A stretch of DNA of 64,000 nt, taken from assembly GCA_004762155.1 (NCBI GenBank), contig SIHP01000006.1:233366-297365 (forward strand), in the 5' to 3' direction. The first letter of the stretch is position 1, and every line of letters begins with the position of its first letter. The position numbers and the translations under genes are program-made. The stretch is from Flavobacteriaceae bacterium (GTDB taxonomy: Bacteria > Bacteroidota > Bacteroidia > Flavobacteriales > Flavobacteriaceae). Shown here in pieces: positions 34,668-44,228 of this stretch. The notes beneath the pieces were generated by a model that saw nothing but the letters and a program-made list of their open reading frames with translations, made no database searches and was not told where the DNA came from.

Positions 34668-36281
34668 TTATTTCTTAGAAATTAATCTGTTTAAAAACAC
34701 AACTGGAATAATACCTGTTAACACAATAAATAATGATGGTAACGAAGCTTCTGCTATCAACTCATCACTTGCATATTCATATGCTTTTACTGCCAAAGTA
34801 TTTATTTGATAAGGTTTTAAAATTAATGTTAAAGGTAATTCTTTAATAACATCGACAAAAACCAAAATAAATCCACTTAAAATTGCAGATTTTAATAACG
34901 GAAATTCAATTTTTAAAAAGGTGTATAAATTTCCTTTTCCTAATAATTTAGAAGCTTCTACTAATGATTTTCCTGTTTTTAAAGAAGTGGCTTCAATAGG
35001 ATTGTAAGCTACCGCCATATAACGAATCATATATGCATAAATTAAGGCTACAATAGTTCCGTTTATCAGAAATCCTATTTTTAAATCAAATACACTCTTA
35101 ACAAAAGTAATTAACCATTTATCAAAAAAAACTGTAGGAATTAAAACCCCTACTGCAATTACAGCTCCAGGAATTGCATATCCTAATACAGCTACTTTTG
35201 TTAACGGTTTTAAGATGTTTAATCGATTCCATTTGGTAAAGAAAATTAAAAACAACACAAATAAAACGGTACAAAAAGCACTTAATAAAGCAATTCCTAA
35301 AGATTGCAATGCAATACTTATAAACTCAGAATTAAATACTTCTTTATAGGTTAAAAAAGCCCAGTATAATAATTGTAAAACAGGTACAATAAATCCGAGT
35401 AAAACGGGAATAAAAACGATACTGAAAAATAAGATTTTTTGTTTTTTAGTTGGATGTAATTGTGCTATTTGTTGATGATTTCTTGAAGAATTAAAATAAC
35501 CAATTCTTCTACGTTGCCTTTTTTCCACAGAAATCAATAAAAAAATGATTCCGACTAAAATTGCTGATAAATAAATAGCTGTTTCTGGCTCTTCTAAAGA
35601 AAACCAGGCTCTAAAGATTCCTGTTGTAAACGTATTAATTCCATAATATTTTGCTGCTCCATAATCGTTTAGAACTTCCATCAATACTAAAATTAAACCG
35701 CCAATATAAGCTGGACGTGCTAATGGTAATATTAATTTGAAGAATGTTTTTCGCTCGCTTGCTCCTAATAATTTAGAGGCTTCTATTATGTTATTTGATT
35801 GGTTTAAGAAAAAAGCTCTAGAAGCTACATATACATAGGGATATAAAGAAATACTTAGCACAAATATTAATCCGTAATGATTCATAATATCCATTTTAAA
35901 ATGGAAAAATTTATCAAAAAAACCAGCATAATCAAACATTCCTGCATATGCATATGCTGTTATATAAGACGGAATTGCCAACGGAAGAATTAACAACCAT
36001 TCTAATTGTTTTTTAAAAGGTAAATGATAACGTGCCAATAACCAACCCGAAGAAATACCAAAAAACAGGGTAAAAATTGTGGTTCCTATTATTAAAATCG
36101 TAGAATTCAGCACATAATCTGGTAATAAATTGGCTACTAAATGACTCCAAGATTCTCCAGGACCTTTAAATAAGTTTATGAAAATTGTTAACGTTGGTAT
36201 GGCAACAAATAAAACAATGGTCAATAATAGTATTGACCATTTGTTGGTGTCTCGTTTTATGTTTTTAATTTTGGCTTTCAA
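34668..36281 (-). CDS. fbpB: Fe(III) ABC transporter permease (FbpB type)
   Basis: 537 residues with about 12 predicted membrane helices in two homologous halves, as in FbpB/AfuB. Each half carries an EAA-type loop (EASKLLGASERKTFFKLILPLARPAY and EASKLLGKGNLYTFLKIEFPLLKSA region). It conducts iron from the periplasmic binding protein into the cytoplasm. It is only 12 bases downstream of the restriction endonuclease gene, so its expression probably depends on transcripts crossing the R-M genes. Confidence 0.92.
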   Translation of the reverse strand: MKAKIKNIKRDTNKWSILLLTIVLFVAIPTLTIFINLFKGPGESWSHLVANLLPDYVLNSTILIIGTTIFTLFFGISSGWLLARYHLPFKKQLEWLLILPLAIPSYITAYAYAGMFDYAGFFDKFFHFKMDIMNHYGLIFVLSISLYPYVYVASRAFFLNQSNNIIEASKLLGASERKTFFKLILPLARPAYIGGLILVLMEVLNDYGAAKYYGINTFTTGIFRAWFSLEEPETAIYLSAILVGIIFLLISVEKRQRRRIGYFNSSRNHQQIAQLHPTKKQKILFFSIVFIPVLLGFIVPVLQLLYWAFLTYKEVFNSEFISIALQSLGIALLSAFCTVLFVLFLIFFTKWNRLNILKPLTKVAVLGYAIPGAVIAVGVLIPTVFFDKWLITFVKSVFDLKIGFLINGTIVALIYAYMIRYMAVAYNPIEATSLKTGKSLVEASKLLGKGNLYTFLKIEFPLLKSAILSGFILVFVDVIKELPLTLILKPYQINTLAVKAYEYASDELIAEASLPSLFIVLTGIIPVVFLNRLISKK

Positions 36282-36293
36282 TTATTCAATAAC

Positions 36294-37373
36294 TTATTTT
36301 AAAAATCTAATTTGTAGATTAAGTTTAAAGTATAATTCACCCTTTTCTTTATAAACAGTTCCAAAATCATGTCTACTTGAACTCGCTGTATCTAATTTTG
36401 TGTTATTAAATAAATAGTTTTCAAATTCATTTCTATTATAAATATGATAACACAAAACATCTCCATTTTCTTTTACAATTAAATAACCTCCAGTAGCATC
36501 ATACTGTCCTGTCCAAACTTTAGAAGGCATCATCCCTAAAGCAACATCTGTTAGAAATCTCTTTATTTTATATTCATAAAAATTATGTTCACTCGAAACA
36601 TCAAATTTTAATGGGTTCTTAGTTTTAGCTTCCTCAACTAAATCAATAATACTTGATTTTTTACTTGAATAAAAGTCATAAACAATTTGAGACAAAATTT
36701 CTGGAAGTCTACTATCAATAAGAATCAAATTATTTGAGAATATCTGTTTTTCAGTCTTTATAAAATCGAATTGACCATTTAATTTTAATACAGCATTTAT
36801 TCTGTCCATTATTTTACTTCTTGAAGAAATTGAATTAATTTCTTCTATTTCTAACTTACTGAGCGTTGTATTAGAAATTTTAAAAATAAAGTTAGTAGTT
36901 TTTCCTGCATTTAATAATGTAGATGGACTTCCTAATTGGGATTTTATACTAAAACCTAATGTTGGTTGTTGATTTGTTCTTTGGTCATGAACAACAATTG
37001 TTATATCCGTTTTTGATGTTGAACCAGCCTTTAAAGACATACAATTAATAGAACGCATAAACTCTTCAATTTGTGGAATTGAAAATGTTCGCTCTTTATT
37101 CTCTTTTATTTTTTTTAGTAAAAAATCTGCTTTCTCTTTAAATTCTGATATTTTAATCTTTAAAACTTCTTCTTCACCTGAAATAAGTATGATTTCATCT
37201 TTAATTGAATATTCAAAGTCACTTTTATTTTCTGTTCTTAAAATACGTAATATTGGATAAACAACTCCTTCTAATTTTTCTATTTCTTTATTACCAAGAA
37301 ATAATTGTTTGTCACCTAATAGTTTAAATAAGGTGTATACTTCACTCCATTCACCTTTATTTCCTGTAATCAT
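36294..37373 (-). CDS. HpaII-family type II restriction endonuclease
   Basis: 359 residues. The start GNKGEWSEVYTLFKLLGDKQLF and the central LGFSIKSQLGSPSTLLNAGKTTNF region are typical of the HpaII family (PF09561), which cuts CCGG. Its ATG overlaps the methyltransferase stop as ATGA, so the two are translationally coupled with the methyltransferase first, a safe order. The partner methyltransferase is also HpaII-like, supporting CCGG specificity (inference). It is embedded between iron-transport genes and looks acquired. Confidence 0.9.
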   Translation of the reverse strand: MITGNKGEWSEVYTLFKLLGDKQLFLGNKEIEKLEGVVYPILRILRTENKSDFEYSIKDEIILISGEEEVLKIKISEFKEKADFLLKKIKENKERTFSIPQIEEFMRSINCMSLKAGSTSKTDITIVVHDQRTNQQPTLGFSIKSQLGSPSTLLNAGKTTNFIFKISNTTLSKLEIEEINSISSRSKIMDRINAVLKLNGQFDFIKTEKQIFSNNLILIDSRLPEILSQIVYDFYSSKKSSIIDLVEEAKTKNPLKFDVSSEHNFYEYKIKRFLTDVALGMMPSKVWTGQYDATGGYLIVKENGDVLCYHIYNRNEFENYLFNNTKLDTASSSRHDFGTVYKEKGELYFKLNLQIRFLK

Positions 37374-38635
37374 AAGGTTTTCAATTTTTCAATAATTTTT
37401 TTTGCTGTTGCTTGGATTGCAGGAACAGCGACTGAATTACCAAATTGTTTATATGCTTGAGCATCAGAAACCACAATTTTATAACTATCTGGAAAACCTT
37501 GTAATCTAGCCCATTCTCTTGGAGTCATTTTTCTTATTCCTTCTCGATTTACATTTCCTCTAATATTAGTCACAGGTATAAAATCTTTTAACCTAAAGTC
37601 ATAAAGTAAGTTTCTTTCTCGTCCCATTCCTCCACAAACCACTGCATTTGCAGTTCCACTATTAGGTATTATTTCATAACCAAACCCATTTCCTTTACTT
37701 GCGTGTCGAGCTTTGTGATTTCGTAGCGTATTCACATAAGTTTCAGACAAATAATATTTTACAGATACTGTTTCTGTTTCTAAAATATCTTGAAGAATTA
37801 CTTTTTTCTTTACTGGTTTAGGGTATTCAAACTCAGAAATGTTTAGATCATTTCTAAATCCAACAATAAAAATTCTTTCTCTATTTTGCGGAACACCGAA
37901 CTCTTTAGCATTCATTATTTGCGGTTCAGGAACAAAATAACCTAAATCTTCACGTAATACATTTAAAATTGTAGCTAGTGTTTTTCCTTTGTCATGACTT
38001 CTTAAACCTTTTACATTTTCTAAAAATATAGCTTTTGGTTTTTTCTTTTTTATAATTTCTGCAACATCAAAAAATAACGTTCCTCTTGTATCTTCGAAGC
38101 CGCCCCTTTTTCCTGCAATAGAAAAAGCTTGACAAGGAAACCCTGCACATAAAATATCAAACCCATCTGGAATATAACTCTTAGTTGAATCTTTTGTAAT
38201 ATCACCAAATGGTACTTCTCCAAAATTAGCTTGATAAGTTTGTTTTGAATATTTATCCCATTCACTGGTAAAAACACATTTTCCTTTTAAGTTTTGAAAA
38301 GCTAATCTAAAGCCTCCAATTCCTGCAAATAAATCAATGAATTTGAATTTAGGATTTTTAGGGGCTGGAAAAGGCACATTTTCTTGTTGAAAAACTAAAT
38401 ATTGTAAAGCTTCTTCAGCAATTGAATTTGATGTCTTTTCTTCTGGAAATTTATATTTAAATAAATTTTTAACGTGTTCTATGGCATCTGGTTTAAAATA
38501 TTCAGAAACTCCATTCTTATGATTATGTAAATAATGTGTAAAGGCAGCCTCTGTATCCTGTTCAGATTCAATCATCTTAATTTTGAATTTTTTTTCTTCA
38601 AAATTTTCTATTGATATTTTTTCTTTTAACACCAC
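37370..38635 (-). CDS. DNA cytosine-5 methyltransferase (M.HpaII-like, CCGG expected)
   Basis: 421 residues. After a 95-residue N-terminal extension come motif I (FIDLFAGIGGFRLAF), motif IV with catalytic C168 (GFPCQAFSIAGKRGGF), motif VI (FLENVKGL), motif VIII (QNRERIFIVGF) and motifs IX-X (REWARLQGFP, KQFGNSVAVPA). The GKRGGFEDTRGTLFF and KGNGFGYEIIP segments closely recall M.HpaII. It protects the host by methylating the inner or outer C of CCGG. It sits 54 bases after fbpA and overlaps the nuclease gene by four bases. Confidence 0.95.
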   Translation of the reverse strand: MVLKEKISIENFEEKKFKIKMIESEQDTEAAFTHYLHNHKNGVSEYFKPDAIEHVKNLFKYKFPEEKTSNSIAEEALQYLVFQQENVPFPAPKNPKFKFIDLFAGIGGFRLAFQNLKGKCVFTSEWDKYSKQTYQANFGEVPFGDITKDSTKSYIPDGFDILCAGFPCQAFSIAGKRGGFEDTRGTLFFDVAEIIKKKKPKAIFLENVKGLRSHDKGKTLATILNVLREDLGYFVPEPQIMNAKEFGVPQNRERIFIVGFRNDLNISEFEYPKPVKKKVILQDILETETVSVKYYLSETYVNTLRNHKARHASKGNGFGYEIIPNSGTANAVVCGGMGRERNLLYDFRLKDFIPVTNIRGNVNREGIRKMTPREWARLQGFPDSYKIVVSDAQAYKQFGNSVAVPAIQATAKKIIEKLKTL

Positions 38636-38689
38636 TTACACATATTTTACATTTCTAAATTACAATTTATTTTTTGATTAAAAAGCTAA

Positions 38690-39727
38690 TTACTTCCAAC
38701 TCGCTTTATCAAAAGTTAAAACCGCTTTTTTATTATTTTCTCCTAATTTGGTTAATGATAATTTATCTTCTTTAAAATTACCCCAAGACTTTAAAATCTC
38801 AGATGCTTCAACATCTCTATTGACAGGATATTCAAAATTAGATAATGCAAATTTCTTTTGAGATTCAGCACTTGCTAAAAATTCAATAAATTTAATTGCA
38901 TTTGCTTTATTTGGTGCGTATTTAGCAACTCCTGCTCCACTTACATTTATATGTGCTCCTCTTCCTTCTTGATTTGGAAAAAACACCTTAATTCCTTTTC
39001 CTGCAATTACTTCATCTGGATTTTTAGAGGTTAATAATTTACCAATATAATAGGTATTTACAATAGCAATATCTCCTTCTTCTGCAACAACTGCTTTTAC
39101 TTGATCTCTATCATTTCCTTTAGGTGAACGTGCCATATTTGCTACAATACCTTCTGCCCATTTTGTTGCCATTGCTTCTCCGTCATTCGCTATAATTGAC
39201 GCTAATAAAGATTGATTGTAAATATTACTTGACGAACGAACTAAGATTCTGTTTTTCCATTTTGAATCCGTTAACGCTTCATAACTTGATAAGTCTGTTT
39301 CATTCACTTTTTCTGGATTATATACCACAACACGAGCTCTTTTTGTTAAGGCAAACCAATTGTTGTCTGCATCTTTTAAATGTGCAGGAATTGTTTTTGC
39401 TAAAAATTCTGAGGTTGCTGATTGTAATAATCCTTTATTTTTTGCGCGTACTAAACGACCTGCATCTACAGTAATTAAAACGTCTGCAGGAGATTGCTCA
39501 CCTTCAACAGTCATTTTTTGAATTAATTCATCAGCTTTAGCATTTACTACATTTACTTTAATTCCTGTTTCTTCTTGAAACTTCGCAAATAATTCTTGAT
39601 CCGCTTTATAATGACGATGTGTATAAACATTTACAACTTCTTCTTTTTTCTCTTCTTCCTTTTTAGTTGCTGGTTTACATGCAAACACTGTAATAGCAAC
39701 TACTAAAAGACTAATAATTTGTTTCAT
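38690..39727 (-). CDS. fbpA: Fe(III) ABC transporter substrate-binding lipoprotein (FbpA type)
   Basis: 345 residues. The signal ends TVFAC, a lipobox, followed by a Lys/Glu-rich tether. The mature domain has the FbpA-like opening VNVYTHRHYKADQELFAKF and a typical DxLxTVDAGRLV segment, with YYIGKL supplying a candidate tyrosine iron ligand. It captures ferric iron in the periplasm and docks to FbpB. It lies downstream of a TonB receptor and small membrane protein gene; the permease and ATPase genes are displaced by the R-M pair. Confidence 0.93.
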   Translation of the reverse strand: MKQIISLLVVAITVFACKPATKKEEEKKEEVVNVYTHRHYKADQELFAKFQEETGIKVNVVNAKADELIQKMTVEGEQSPADVLITVDAGRLVRAKNKGLLQSATSEFLAKTIPAHLKDADNNWFALTKRARVVVYNPEKVNETDLSSYEALTDSKWKNRILVRSSSNIYNQSLLASIIANDGEAMATKWAEGIVANMARSPKGNDRDQVKAVVAEEGDIAIVNTYYIGKLLTSKNPDEVIAGKGIKVFFPNQEGRGAHINVSGAGVAKYAPNKANAIKFIEFLASAESQKKFALSNFEYPVNRDVEASEILKSWGNFKEDKLSLTKLGENNKKAVLTFDKASWK

Positions 39728-39746
39728 TCTGTAAAATTTATTTTTG

Positions 39747-40331
39747 TTATTGACTTGTTTGTTGTTTGAATTTTATTTTTTGCTTAATACTATATAATAT
39801 AGCGATTACTAAACCTATTAAACCTCCTAAATAGCTAAAATTATGCATAGATCCAACCATTATAAAGTTATCTATATTATTTAAGTCCTTAGGAAAAAAC
39901 CAATTTGGTCTTGTTGGTGTTAAAAATAGTTTTCCGTATAATAATCCAACTAAACCAGTTAGAAAAGCAATTGTAATAGTTAATAAAAATGATTTAAATG
40001 TTACTATAAACATTTCTTTAGCTGTGTTATGAATTAATCCAAAAAAGGCTAAAACCACACCAATTATTAAACCTACCCACCATGTTGCTAATAAACCTAC
40101 TAAACCTGCTCCAAGCCTTGGTCTATATAATTGTATTTCTGGATTTTGATCTGTTCCTATATTAGAACCTAATCCCCAATTTTCTAAATTAAATTGGATA
40201 AATTTAAACTTAGTATAATATTCTTCTGAAATAGTATACGTTAATTGATCATGTATAATACCATAAACAGCACCTAATACTATTGCTATTATAATTATGA
40301 ATATAAAAACTAAAAATTTATACAAATTCAA
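39747..40331 (-). CDS. Four-helix integral membrane protein of the iron cluster, function unknown
   Basis: 194 residues with membrane helices at about 5-25, 72-97, 108-130 and 160-183. Between helices 1 and 2 is a polar loop with IIHDQLTYTISEEYYTKFKF. The second helix carries GLLATWWVGLIIGV. I do not recognise a family name. Spacing of 12 bases from the TonB receptor and 19 from fbpA places it in their operon. Confidence 0.7.
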   Translation of the reverse strand: MNLYKFLVFIFIIIIAIVLGAVYGIIHDQLTYTISEEYYTKFKFIQFNLENWGLGSNIGTDQNPEIQLYRPRLGAGLVGLLATWWVGLIIGVVLAFFGLIHNTAKEMFIVTFKSFLLTITIAFLTGLVGLLYGKLFLTPTRPNWFFPKDLNNIDNFIMVGSMHNFSYLGGLIGLVIAILYSIKQKIKFKQQTSQ

Positions 40332-40343
40332 ATACTTCTTGTT

Positions 40344-42830
40344 TTAAAACTTAAATTCTAAAGTAGCATAATAGGTTCTTGGTGCTGAAGGAATAATTCC
40401 TGGACCAGGATAACCTGTTGCTCTTCTGGTAAAATAAGCTTCGTTTAAAAGATTATTTACACCTGTTTCTAATTTCATGAACTTGTATTTATAAGATGCT
40501 GAGAAATCTAAAACACTATATGCTGGTATTGGTCCAAGTGTTCCGAATCTAATATCTGATGAATCTGGTAATTTACTATTCTCAGCGTCTGTAAATTGTT
40601 CTGACAAATATGAATACTGAATACTTGAAGTGAAATTTTTATATCCAAATTTTAAAATAGTTTTTAAATTCAAATCTGGTATAAATTCAACTTTATTTCC
40701 AACTTCTATATCACTACTATTAACAGATGTATTTGTATATTCTGAATTTATATATGCAAAATTAACACCTAATTTAAGTAGAAAATCGTTGTCTAAATTA
40801 TTAAATGAATTTAAAGTATTCCACTCAATATAACTTTCAACTCCATAAACTATTGCATCTCCAATATTTGCTCTTACTCTATTTGCTCGATCATCTAAAT
40901 ACGTTCCTATTCTATTATTATAATTTACATTAAAAAAACCAACATCATAAGATATAATATCTTCATAATCTCCTCTAAATCCAAAATCTATAGTAAAACC
41001 ATTTTCGTCAGAAATATTTTCATCAATAATAAAACTAGGATTTACAGTTCTTATATCACTAAACGTTACAGATCTATAATTTTCTGAGATATTACCATAA
41101 AACTCAATATAATCAGTAGGTTTATAACTTGTTCCTATTCCTAATAAAACAAAAGTACGATTAAAACTCCCATTATCTTCAATTTCTATTGACCCTATAA
41201 TATTGTCCGCTCCATCATAATTTTTATCAAAATAAGACCCTATACTTTCTGTTGTTATATTTTCAAATCTAAAACCAGGTGTAAATGATAATTTATCATT
41301 AATTCTAAAAATATTTTCACCAAAAATCGCTAAATTTTTATTTGGATATTTAAAAGTAGAAACATTTGGGTAATCAGGATATTCTTCATTTAGTATCGTA
41401 AAATCTGCATCTGAATTTAAACTTCCTGCTCCTTGTTCAGAAGAATTGTTTGCATTGTAATACTTTGCTCCTATTAAAAAAACAGCTTCTTTATTTAAAA
41501 AGTTATACTCTGTTAAAAACCTTGTTTCTATTCCCCAATTATTAAATTCCCCAATAATTACATCTCTATTATAGAAAAAAGTTCCGTCTGAATTTATATC
41601 ATCTTCTTCTGAAACTGGATTAGCATTTAGATCTAAAGGGTTTCCTCTAAACCCTACTGCTTTTCTTGATGCATTTAATCCGAATAAATTAACTGTAAAA
41701 TTTGTTTTGTCTGAAAATTTATGAGCAAATTTTAAATTATACAACAACCAATCTATTTTAAACCAATTACGTGATCTATTACTCTGGTAAGGGTCTTCAT
41801 TAAACATATCATCTGTTAATCCACCTGCTTGTTGTGCTAAATAGGTTAAATACGTTACTTCTGCAGCTACTTTGGTTTTATCATTAAACTCGTAACCTAA
41901 ATGTAAAAAAGCATTTTTAGACTCAAATTCAGAGTTTGGTCTAAAACCATCTCCCATTTTATAATTATAGTACGCGTAGTAACTTAATTTATCTTTAGTT
42001 CCACTCACACTTGTAAAGTTGGTAAACAAACCATTACTACCTACTGTATTTCTGGTTACAATTTCTAATTCTTTATTCGGATTTGGTTTTCTGAAGACAA
42101 AATTTACCAAACCTCCAAATTGTGTTCCGTATTGTAATGAAGCTGCACCTCTAACTACTTGAATTTGCTCTATTGCTTCTGCTGGAGGAGAATAATAACT
42201 TTCTGGATATCCAAGCACATCGGCACTAATATCATATCCATTTTGACGCGTATTAAAGTTTGATGTTCTATTTGGATCTAAACCTCTTCCTCCAATATTT
42301 AATTGTAAACCCGCATCGTCGTTCTCGTAAATATTTAAACCAGCAATTTGACTGTAAATCTGACGAGCATTATTAGAGGCTAAATTTGCTGTAGATTCAC
42401 TTAACAAAACAACTTCTGTTTTTTTACCCGCATAAATAGCAGTTTCAACAACATCTTTTAAACGCGTAAGTTCAAATACTTTTTTTCGTTGTGACTTTAT
42501 TTCTACTTCTGAAAGTTCTTCTAAAAAAGATTCTAATTTAAAGTTTATAGTATTTACGGCCTTATCAAGTGTAATTTTTTGCTCTTTTAATTGATAGTTA
42601 CTAGCGTAAACATAAATATTTATTTCATTTTTAGAAGTAGTAAAATCGTAAAACCCTTTTGTATTTGTTATTGCTAAAACACCTCCATTAACATCATAAA
42701 TTTCTACTTTATTTAGTGGGGTATTATTTTCATTTTTTACGAAACCAGACACGTTATATTGTGCTAGTATAGATGATGTTACCATCCATAAAAGAAATAG
42801 TAATTTATAATCCTTTAATTTTAATTTCAT
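40344..42830 (-). CDS. TonB-dependent outer-membrane receptor, iron type
   Basis: 828 residues: signal peptide (1-23), a carboxypeptidase-regulatory-like beta-sandwich (24-97, VSGFVKNENNTPLNKVEI), plug (about 125-250, ending VRGAASLQYGTQFGGLVNF) and a 22-strand barrel ending in an aromatic residue (YYATLEFKF). It resembles FecA-like ferric-citrate/siderophore receptors rather than SusC proteins, since no SusD partner is present. Its start overlaps the HTTM gene end by 26 bases. Confidence 0.92.
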   Translation of the reverse strand: MKLKLKDYKLLFLLWMVTSSILAQYNVSGFVKNENNTPLNKVEIYDVNGGVLAITNTKGFYDFTTSKNEINIYVYASNYQLKEQKITLDKAVNTINFKLESFLEELSEVEIKSQRKKVFELTRLKDVVETAIYAGKKTEVVLLSESTANLASNNARQIYSQIAGLNIYENDDAGLQLNIGGRGLDPNRTSNFNTRQNGYDISADVLGYPESYYSPPAEAIEQIQVVRGAASLQYGTQFGGLVNFVFRKPNPNKELEIVTRNTVGSNGLFTNFTSVSGTKDKLSYYAYYNYKMGDGFRPNSEFESKNAFLHLGYEFNDKTKVAAEVTYLTYLAQQAGGLTDDMFNEDPYQSNRSRNWFKIDWLLYNLKFAHKFSDKTNFTVNLFGLNASRKAVGFRGNPLDLNANPVSEEDDINSDGTFFYNRDVIIGEFNNWGIETRFLTEYNFLNKEAVFLIGAKYYNANNSSEQGAGSLNSDADFTILNEEYPDYPNVSTFKYPNKNLAIFGENIFRINDKLSFTPGFRFENITTESIGSYFDKNYDGADNIIGSIEIEDNGSFNRTFVLLGIGTSYKPTDYIEFYGNISENYRSVTFSDIRTVNPSFIIDENISDENGFTIDFGFRGDYEDIISYDVGFFNVNYNNRIGTYLDDRANRVRANIGDAIVYGVESYIEWNTLNSFNNLDNDFLLKLGVNFAYINSEYTNTSVNSSDIEVGNKVEFIPDLNLKTILKFGYKNFTSSIQYSYLSEQFTDAENSKLPDSSDIRFGTLGPIPAYSVLDFSASYKYKFMKLETGVNNLLNEAYFTRRATGYPGPGIIPSAPRTYYATLEFKF

Positions 42831-44166
42831 GATTAAAAGGGATAACCCAATTTTTATGTTTAAAACTTTCTTTTTGTTTATATAAATCTATTGTATCATC
42901 AATATAAACAGTGCTTAATCGTCCATTTAAAGCTACGTAACTTTGTGCGTAAACTTCTATATTTTTATGTCCCTGACTTTTAAAATGATCACCTAAATAA
43001 TGTGCATATTCTAAAATAAAATCAGGTTGAAAACTCATTTGTTTTTCTTGAAGCGGTGTTAAAAAGTCGGTATTATCTACATAAAAAAACTTTTTTGACT
43101 TTCCGTCTACTATTTTAAATGTTGTATAACCTGCTTTTTCCATTAACATTACTCTCCATGAAAAGCGATATCCTTGTTCTGTCCAAAATAATTCACCCGG
43201 ATAACATAAATATCTCCATGGTAATGCTAATTGAATTATTAAAAACAGCGCTAAAATACCTATAATTGTTTTATTATATATTTTTAATGAAGTCGTTTTT
43301 TGAATTCCACTCTTATTGTAACGAAAGAATATTTTTTTGTTTAAAAATTGAATGATATTTTGATGAAAACTTGCCTCAAAAAAGATTAATGTAGAAACAA
43401 TCATTATATAAGGAAACATACCTATTGGAAATAATATTCTTGTAAATACATGAAATACTACTACAGCTACAAAAGCAAATTTTCTTGTGCGTTTATACAA
43501 TAATAAAAATGGAATTGTTAAATCATATAACATTCCAATCCAACTCATTGCGTAGTGAAACCATTCTTGTTGCATTAAAGTGTTTCCAATTAAAGGAAGA
43601 TCATATTTAGATGGCAACCAAATTTTTAGAGGCATTGCTCTAAACAACCAATCGGAATTCAATTTTGCTAATCCAGCATAAAAGTATACAATTCCTAAAA
43701 GGAGTTTTATACTATCTGTTGTCCATTTAGGAATGTTTAAATACTCTTTTTTTGAAAAATATGCATCTAAAGAAAACCTTGCATTAGCAGGTAAAAAAAT
43801 CAATAAAAAACTTAATACACTTATAAAGTAATAATGATTTAAATAAGTCGTTTTATCTATTAATTCAATATAAGTAAATGTTAAAAAGAATGTAATAATA
43901 GCAATCCGATATTTAAAACCTAAAGCAACAAAAACAGCAGCTAATCCACTAATTATAAAAAGTAAATAGGTATAATTCCCTAAAGGTTGTACCCAAGAAA
44001 AGCCAAAGTATTTAAAATGGAATTTCGGCGTAATATATAAAAGATCAATCCATCCATTATAACAAAAACGAATGATACTTAACAACATCATTACACCAAA
44101 TAAAACACGAAAAACCGCCAAAGGAGCGGAGTTTGTTTCTTTTGATAAATAATATTTTAATAACAT
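42805..44166 (-). CDS. HTTM-domain membrane protein (vitamin K-dependent gamma-carboxylase homologue)
   Basis: 453 residues. The N-terminal SAPLAVFRVLFGVMMLLSIIRF and following helices match the HTTM domain. Several membrane helices span about 18-290; the C-terminal ~150 residues after ALPWRYLCYPGELFWTEQGYRFSWRVML are probably soluble. Bacterial HTTM proteins of this kind occur next to TonB receptors and imelysins, and their chemistry is unproven. The 26-base overlap with the receptor gene implies coupled translation. Confidence 0.88.
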   Translation of the reverse strand: MLLKYYLSKETNSAPLAVFRVLFGVMMLLSIIRFCYNGWIDLLYITPKFHFKYFGFSWVQPLGNYTYLLFIISGLAAVFVALGFKYRIAIITFFLTFTYIELIDKTTYLNHYYFISVLSFLLIFLPANARFSLDAYFSKKEYLNIPKWTTDSIKLLLGIVYFYAGLAKLNSDWLFRAMPLKIWLPSKYDLPLIGNTLMQQEWFHYAMSWIGMLYDLTIPFLLLYKRTRKFAFVAVVVFHVFTRILFPIGMFPYIMIVSTLIFFEASFHQNIIQFLNKKIFFRYNKSGIQKTTSLKIYNKTIIGILALFLIIQLALPWRYLCYPGELFWTEQGYRFSWRVMLMEKAGYTTFKIVDGKSKKFFYVDNTDFLTPLQEKQMSFQPDFILEYAHYLGDHFKSQGHKNIEVYAQSYVALNGRLSTVYIDDTIDLYKQKESFKHKNWVIPFNHEIKIKGL

Positions 44167-44175
44167 TTATTTACA

Positions 44176-44208
44176 AAAAAACTGTCTAAAATTCTAGACA
44201 GTTTTTAA
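44176..44208 (-). terminator. Hairpin between imelysin and the HTTM gene
   Basis: AAAAACTGTCTA and TAGACAGTTTTT pair over 12 bp with T-rich ends. It may set the ratio of imelysin to the downstream genes. Confidence 0.7.
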
Positions 44209-44228
44209 TTTTATTTGATTTGAGTTTA

